Assembly (NCBI GenBank): GCA_963971575.1
Contig: OZ020617.1
Location: forward strand, 22,281,403-22,345,402
Length of the DNA: 64,000 nt
Direction: 5' to 3'
Source: Liopterus haemorrhoidalis
Lineage: Eukaryota; Arthropoda; Insecta; Coleoptera; Dytiscidae
Shown here: piece after piece, positions 57,941 through 64,000 of the stretch
Position numbering within the stretch: position 1 is the first letter of the stretch
Layout of the letters: every line of letters starts with the position of its first letter
Program-made: the position numbers and the translations under genes
The notes under the pieces: generated by a model
What the model saw: the letters and a program-made list of their open reading frames with translations, nothing else
Database searches by the model: none
Told to the model about the DNA's origin: nothing

Positions 57941-59060
57941 ATTCTTTATAAAAAGAATAAGGGTGTTTGAATTAAAGTCTGCATGTTACTTAATCTAAGT
58001 TTAATGTTTAATTATGCTTTAAATTAAAGAGTATACTAGAACTTACAATTACAAGATGCTGGCTACGAAATCCCATGAAAGACACTCAACACAAAACCTC
58101 ACAATCACCGTTTCACCTCACAAGCCGTTAAACACCTCACAACACTTACAGTGTTTAACCCGTTATCGATGTTCGTTCAATACATTAAAACTGTCCTCAA
58201 CAGTTCCAGACTACTTCTGGTTCACTATACGCTACCAGGTTTCTCAATAAAAAATGCTTGGACGGCATTTTGTCCGACTCCGGTGATGATTTACTCACGA
58301 CTCTCGGTTCGTCCGTATACAGTGAAGGTTTACTCACAACTCCCTTGTCTCTCACAAGATTTCTCCAGCCCTCTTAAAACTAAAAATATTTGATCTCTGA
58401 ACCCCATTTTTTGTGGTTGAAAAAATAATCAGCTCTCCAATTAACAACAAAAATCTTTTAACTTATCTTAAAGACTCGTATTTCTATTCCCAATAATTCA
58501 TGACCCCAAATAATTAATTTTGACTCTAATTACCTACGAAGTCCATATCATATGGTCGCATATCCACATCTGTGTAAACATTCGACAATGTACTTGAGAT
58601 AATCGGTGATATTTTAAACAAACCATATAATATACGATCGTAACTGCACCCCTGCCTTTCAACATTTAACTAAAAAAAACTGATAACTGTCACTGATAAC
58701 TCAGAGGATGTTTATTTTAAAATAGATTAGTTTTTATATTTAAACAAGTGCACCCGTTGCCAACTGTGTTGGCAAACACATCATTACCTTAATGTGGAAC
58801 TTGCTCGACGCCTCTAACTTCTTTCTTTATCCATACGCCTTACTTCATCCAATTCAAATTGAATCTACTTTTCGTCCTTTATTAAAAACTGGACAAATAA
58901 TCATTCCGAATTATTTATTCATAAATTTTTTAAGATGGGAAAACGATTATTTTTTTCTCGGTGCATTATATTTATATTGTTAAAACTAAAAATGACTTGA
59001 GACCTTAAATTTAAAATACATAAATTAAAATAAATTTTCCAATTACTTATATAATATAAA
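57941..59060. other. Non-coding, nothing recognised
   Basis: Frames at 58056-58393 and 58792-58983 have no recognisable domain. Confidence 0.4.
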
Positions 59061-59061
59061 A

Positions 59062-59178
59062 TTACGCACAGGGAAAAAAGCGCACATAAAAAAGGCGCAC
59101 ACGGTATAAAAAGCACATGAAAAAATACACACATGGAAAAAAGCGCACACGGAAAAAGGCACATACGAAAAAAAAACG
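59062..59178. repeat. Degenerate minisatellite of GGAAAAAAGCGCACA units
   Basis: Four to six imperfect units built on GGAAAAAAGCGCACAC/GGCGCACACGG, about 16-18 bp each. The minus-strand Cys/Phe-rich open frame through it is a by-product of the repeat. Confidence 0.7.
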
Positions 59179-59271
59179 TACTTACACTATATCTAAAATC
59201 AGTTTTAAATAAATAGTGAAAAACAATTACACAGTAAAATTTAATTGTTTGCCCACTTTAATATATTTCGT

Positions 59272-59340
59272 TCACTTTTGTAAGGTCAAACCAGATCTGG
59301 TTATTTTGGTTTCTTTTATAGTGTAGTACTGACTTTTTTT
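59272..59340 (+). repeat. Fragment related to the 19666 MITE
   Basis: GTTCACTTTTGTAAGGTCAA and CAGATCTGGTTATTTTGG match the left end of the element at 19666, as an isolated end. Confidence 0.6.
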
Positions 59341-59729
59341 ATTATTCATGTATTTGCATTTTGTATTTTAAGTATAAATTTCTCATTTCAAAATATTCCT
59401 TACTCTGTAAAACCTACTTCAGATTGGTTAGTTATGATCATTATAATTAAGATATCATTTATCTCTATGAAACATATCAAATGAAATGACATTGGCATTG
59501 AATGGTAAAAATTGAAATGAATTGACATTGACTTGGTAAAAATTATAATTTTTACCAAGGAGAGTTTTACTCAATGCATTACATTTACGTTTTTGAAAAT
59601 TTAAAATGTTATATAATTTAAAGCGTTTAATCTTTACATTAATTTACCATTTTTACCAAAATATATTAAATATCTCAAATCAGTTTAAATAATCGTGTAA
59701 ATAAAAAATAAGGTCAGTATTATATAGGG

Positions 59730-59960
59730 ATAAATCTGCAAAATATTATTTACATCTGTTAAAGGATATAAGAGCGTCTAGAGTTTCTTGTTTATGCCTA
59801 CGAAACCCTAGACATTTCTATATGTTATTTTATCCACAATTTCTTAGAGAATAAATCTGCAAAATATTGTTCATATCGGTCACAGCATATAGGAGTATCT
59901 AGAGTTTCTTGGTTATGCCTACGAAACCCTAGACATTTCTATATGTTATTTTATTAAATT
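59730..59960 (-). repeat. Two units of the 121-bp tandem repeat, inverted
   Basis: ATAAATCTGCAAAATATT occurs at about 59731 and 59852 (period 121), with CTAGAGTTTCTTG and GCCTACGAAACCCTAGACAT between. These are the inverse of the unit landmarks in the 3377-4240 array. Confidence 0.8.
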
Positions 59961-61634
59961 CAGATAAATTAAATACCAGCCGCTGAAAAATACCGAAATG
60001 TTTTTAGTCAAGCCTTAGTTATAGCTGGTGACAATTCAGTAAGCTTCGGAATATTTCGATACATTTCGGAATCTCGCTTCAAACTTGTTTTAGACGACAG
60101 CATTGACGTCATATAACTATACTACCTCATTGGACGACAGGCACGCACGCACCCAGCCACCCAAGGACACATGTTGGGCTATTATATTATAGATAATTTG
60201 AATATTTTTAACTATTTGAATAATTTTATTTTAAATAATAATGAAATTTTATTTCTGAAATTATCGCTCCCACAGTTTCGCCACAATGGTAAACATTGTT
60301 CAGACAGATGACACATGAGTGATAGTATAAGAGCTTTTTCGTCATACCTACAAAACCTTAAAAAGACAGGAAGAAACCTTAAAAGGAAAGTTTTCAGATA
60401 AAATCTTACTTCAGCAATAATTCGTACTAGATTTTATTTTGTAAAAAGGTTTCTGGATGTAAGTGAAAAATACTCGTATGTCAATTTTGTAGCCCCAAGC
60501 AAATTTTAAGGCCCATTTATCAGAAGTTTATGTTAGCAAAGTGAAGTAAAAGTAAGTTTTTATGAAAATTTATACATTTTCTGGAAAATCAATAACACGT
60601 AAATCAGTTTATTGAGTTTTTCCGGCAATTTATTTTTATTTGAAGGAATGTTAAAATAAAATTCACAATTTAATAATTCGGCAAATATTTTTTTTACTGT
60701 ATTTCGTTGGTTTTCCGATCGTAAAGTTAAATAACAATGTCGTATATTTATTTTATAACTTAAAAGGAATAATTTATATGCTATAAAAATATGATATCTG
60801 CGACTGGGATAAACGAAAAATATTTTTAATTTCACATACCTATATATAGTGCATAAGATATCTAAGTATCCAAATATTGAATATTAAGTGAGGTTCCCTT
60901 ACTTTGTACGTTTCCTGTTAAACTTAAGAAAGCTGTACTTGGCTGACGCCTGTTGGAAAAATGGTTCAATAAAAAATAATTGCTTTAAATAAATAAATAA
61001 TAAACGATGCTATTCGTCCGGATAGTGAGGAAGAACTATTGGTTTGTTTCACTCGCTCTTCGCACAGCTGCAATAGAAGCACTCTATATAAAAACACACA
61101 TACGTTTGTCTGATATTATCAAATATATCCTATCGATTCAAAATTAATTTTATTTTAAAACTCTACTATGCTGCAAAACTAATTGACTATGAGTTTCAAA
61201 ATGACAGTTTAGTTCAATTATTTGATCTTACAACCAACTCTTACAATTTTCAGCCGTTTTTATTTAAACAGTGTTTTGTTACGTACTGTTTTCGCTGACT
61301 CGTATTCACTTAAAACTAACTCTTACGGTTATCTCACCTTCGCATAATTATAACTATTGTAAACTCAAAAAGGATACAGTATTGAATATATTAGAACCAA
61401 CTGACTAAGAGGTCCTGACAATCTACTTAAAGGTAGAAGTTCTCGCTACGGGAACATTTATTAACCTCTGAATTCTCTATTTATGTCAACAATTTTAAGG
61501 TTATGTCGTAGTTGACACATGGAAATAACCACATTTTATACAGTTTGGAGTATGAATACTTCATTAGAACCTGGAAATTACAGACGATTAGCATGTATTA
61601 CGTATAATAAGAAACACACTTACTACTTGTAAAA
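59961..61634. other. Non-coding with a small R1 end fragment
   Basis: About 60296-60366 contains TTCAGACAGATGACA and GTCATACCTACAAAACCTTA, the outer end of R1 (inverted). The rest shows nothing recognisable; the frame at 60560-60835 minus is AT-rich and unsupported. Confidence 0.4.
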
Positions 61635-61636
61635 TA

Positions 61637-61790
61637 TATAATAATAATAATAATAATTTTTATTTATATAGCTTTTAGCTAATAATAGAAATTTACAAAA
61701 TATTACTTATATATAAACAACTTTATAAAAAATATATTTACATGGTTAATGCAAAAATATAATTATAGCCTATATTAATTATTACTCTCT
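61637..61790 (-). mobile_element. Possible LINE 3' tail fragment
   Basis: An (AAT)n run at about 61638-61660 is followed by TTTTTATTTATATAGCTTTT and AT-rich sequence, like the LINE tails at 11068 and 55268. No coding part was recognised. Confidence 0.35.
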
Positions 61791-64000
61791 TATATGTTGT
61801 TTACATTCGTATTTTTGCAAGTGCCGATAAGACAGAATGTTGTATTGGTGGTCACGTGAACAGCTTGTGTCACGTGCAACTTATATTTGGTGCAGGAGAA
61901 GGGAAGTGGTAGGAAGGGGGCATATATAATGGGCTGTGATATGCCATTTTGTCTCTTCAAATGTTGTAATTCAAGTATAGACGTTCTACTAGGGGGCAGA
62001 CCTCCGTAACACGTGCCAAATTTTATTCCACAAGTTTTGTGAAAGTATTTGAAGAATTTAATACTATGTTTACTTGTGGATTCGCTATGCGGAACGGGCA
62101 CGTGATACATCATGTTTTGGAAGTCCAAAACGCGGCTTAAGTCGGAAATAGGGGCTTTCTCCCCTGTACGGCGGTTCAATTACAATATTTGGCTACTAAA
62201 ACACCAAGGTATGTTTCTTTAATACAGTATTACCCGCTAGTCAGTTTGCACAGATCCAGAGTTCTAATTTAAGGAATTTCTTTGTATTTTGTAAAGATAG
62301 TGGCGACATGTAGAGGGCCGGAATTGAGCGATCGTTCTCGAGGGAGTATTCTGCGTTCGAGAAGAGATATTGTCCTCCACATGTAAGGGATGAAGAGCCG
62401 TTTTTGGAGCGAATCATGAAATGTTGTACGAAAATTATTGTATCGTTTGGGACCTGTTTCTAGAAGGTGTTGCGAGAATTGCTTGTGTTTCAGCGTATAA
62501 GTATAAGTATTAAGTATATTTTGGAAATGTTTTGAAATTTTGTAACGGAAGCAATCCTGCCCTATTAACGTATTGGAATTCTTGTTTGGGGATGTTTTTT
62601 TTTTTGTGGTTCTTAACGTTAATAGCGTAGGGCTGCGTCTGGTACACCCTTATAATATATGGCCATGATTATTAAGTGTGTGTTGTTATCTGAGTTGTGT
62701 ATATTAGCTGAAATACATTGAGGTTTCTTAAGTTGTGTATATCTTGAGATATTTTTGGATTTATTGAGATGCAGACACGTGGTGTCGTTTGGTTTTGAGT
62801 AACGCTTGTTGCTTGAACGGTTGGGCGTTGTTGCCACCGTGATTTTGAGGTACAGTAATTTTTGTTCATGAGTCGCTCATCGTAAACTCTTGCCGCGTAA
62901 TGTAAATTCAGTCTGTCTGTAAAGTATTTTCCCTTGATAATGCGAGGTTGTGAATTAGCAATTGAACACACAGGCTAGTCCCTCACTTTGAATACTCACT
63001 GGCCGAGTATTCGTGTTGCTTGCTTTTCACTTTATCAAGGGGTCGGGCTTGTAATAATAATTGGGAAGGAAATTAACGTTAAAATCACTCGGGCCAAACC
63101 TCAGCCACAAAGCATTATTTTTTTTTATGTAATTCTGGCCAGTATTCATTTTTTTTTTTTTTTGTTTGTATTAAATTTTTCTATTTTTCATTATCTGTAG
63201 AATCAAGCGGGTTGGGTGGTACGGCAACTTTTTTTTTTCATTCTCAGTTGGAGATTTTTTTGGGTTGGCGTACCACGGGTTTAAAAAGGGCTATAAGGGG
63301 GATATATAGAGTGGGAGCACTGACAGTGCTGGGTTTTGATACCATCGCGACGACAGTGACAGTGATCCTACTGGGATTTTACTAGCGTTAAGGCGAGAGA
63401 TAGTTGTGATTAAAAAATTTCAATTGGATTTTGTTAGACACTGGCCTCCGATTTCTAAACTCCTTCCAGACTTTTCTAAACAGTATTACCACAAGGAATA
63501 CTGTTACCACTTCAACGTAGATAGCCATTGTGGTATAATTTCCGTGCAGAAGTTCACGTAGCCCTAGGGCAGTTGTAACAAAGGTAATCCAATCACACGT
63601 TACTGGGTAGTTATACCACATTACAGTGTTAATTTAATTTTTGTTTGTTTGTAACTTTAAATTATAATTAATTACCAGTTAAATATTCAATTGTTTTTCT
63701 TTTGTCCGTTTGTGAGTACTTAACTTTCAGTAATTTTTTTGGTTGTATATTAAATATTTTTGTGTATTAGATTTTGCTCTACTCCAAACATCGAAGGGAA
63801 TATTTAACTAGTAATTTGCCATATTGTTATTACATTGTTTTGGTAAAATTTAAATCTTTTGAGTAATTGAATAATTTGAGTCTTAAGTAAAGTTTGAGTT
63901 TTGCTTGGATACAGACTGTTTTGATTCATTGCTAGGTATTTTGATTTTTGTTATTAGAGTTACATTTGATTTTTTTTTATTGTTGATTATTTTTTGTGAA
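61791..64000. other. Unassigned region, higher GC than its surroundings, possibly mobile
   Basis: Frames at 61790-62179 (minus), 62619-62971 (minus) and 63388-63621 (minus) have no recognisable domains. At 63298-63345 a TATATAGAGTGG box is followed by GGAGCACTGACAGTGC, a compact promoter-like arrangement seen in LTRs, but no LTR end or target duplication could be fixed before the window ends. Confidence 0.3.

Noticed and set aside
61790..62179. 129-codon minus frame as a gene
   Set aside because: No recognisable domain, no promoter or polyadenylation context; adjacent to a retroelement-like tail. Kept only as an unassigned region.
63298..63345. LTR promoter near the right edge
   Set aside because: A TATA-like box is present, but no LTR termini or target duplication could be identified within the window.

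Overview
The window is AT-rich, intron-bearing, transposon-dense nuclear DNA of an insect. Supporting signs are an RR-2 type cuticular protein gene pair, arthropod TATA + TCAGT core promoters, mariner elements, a short interstitial (TTAGG)n block and a neuropeptide GPCR exon of the allatotropin/orexin-receptor type. The order is not certain. There is no sign of bacterial gene organisation, and most open frames over 60 codons are chance or lie inside repeats.

Host genes. (1) 6149-6790 (minus), the first coding exon of a class A neuropeptide receptor, ending at a canonical splice donor. Its other exons were not found and probably lie beyond the left edge, so 1-6148 is probably intron. (2) Two three-exon cuticular protein genes in opposite orientation, tail to tail: copy A (plus, exons at 20996-21010, 23405-23488, 23619-23876) and copy B (minus, exons at 32595-32581, 29139-29056, 28122-27865). 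Each encodes a 118-residue secreted protein. They lie in the arms of a large inverted duplication (about 20.6-24.56 kb and 27.4-32.97 kb) that includes promoters, introns and 3' flanks.

Mobile DNA fills most of the rest. Four mariner-type elements are present: an internally deleted copy with perfect 32-bp inverted repeats (2149-3052), a decayed copy (8017-8757), a full-length copy split by a 366-bp MITE (13383-15015), and a copy split by a 4.7-kb non-LTR retrotransposon (47339-53338). Other units are a 2.16-kb hAT-like element carrying a 1468-bp solo LTR with a perfect 5-bp target duplication (40613-42769), a THAP-exon-bearing DNA element inside a LINE remnant (25036-25899), several small TIR elements, tRNA-derived SINEs (5026-5309, 22434-22660, 39163-39300, 54079-54282), LINE 3' ends and a repeated family ('R1') with an internal tRNA-like segment (16.2, 29.6, 33.7, 34.8 kb and fragments). 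Tandem arrays include a 121-bp repeat at 3.48-4.07 kb with two inverted units at 59.73-59.96 kb, a (GA)n tract at 9.63 kb and a (CA)n tract at 37.4 kb.

The two cuticle genes probably serve the same cuticle-forming tissue, since their core promoters are nearly identical. The receptor exon is an unrelated neighbour. No clear new multi-gene system is visible. The most informative features are the inverted gene duplication, whose arms act as filled/empty-site controls for insertions, the nested insertions with readable target duplications, the R1 family, and two unidentified coding-like remnants (4449-4752 and 37733-37922).
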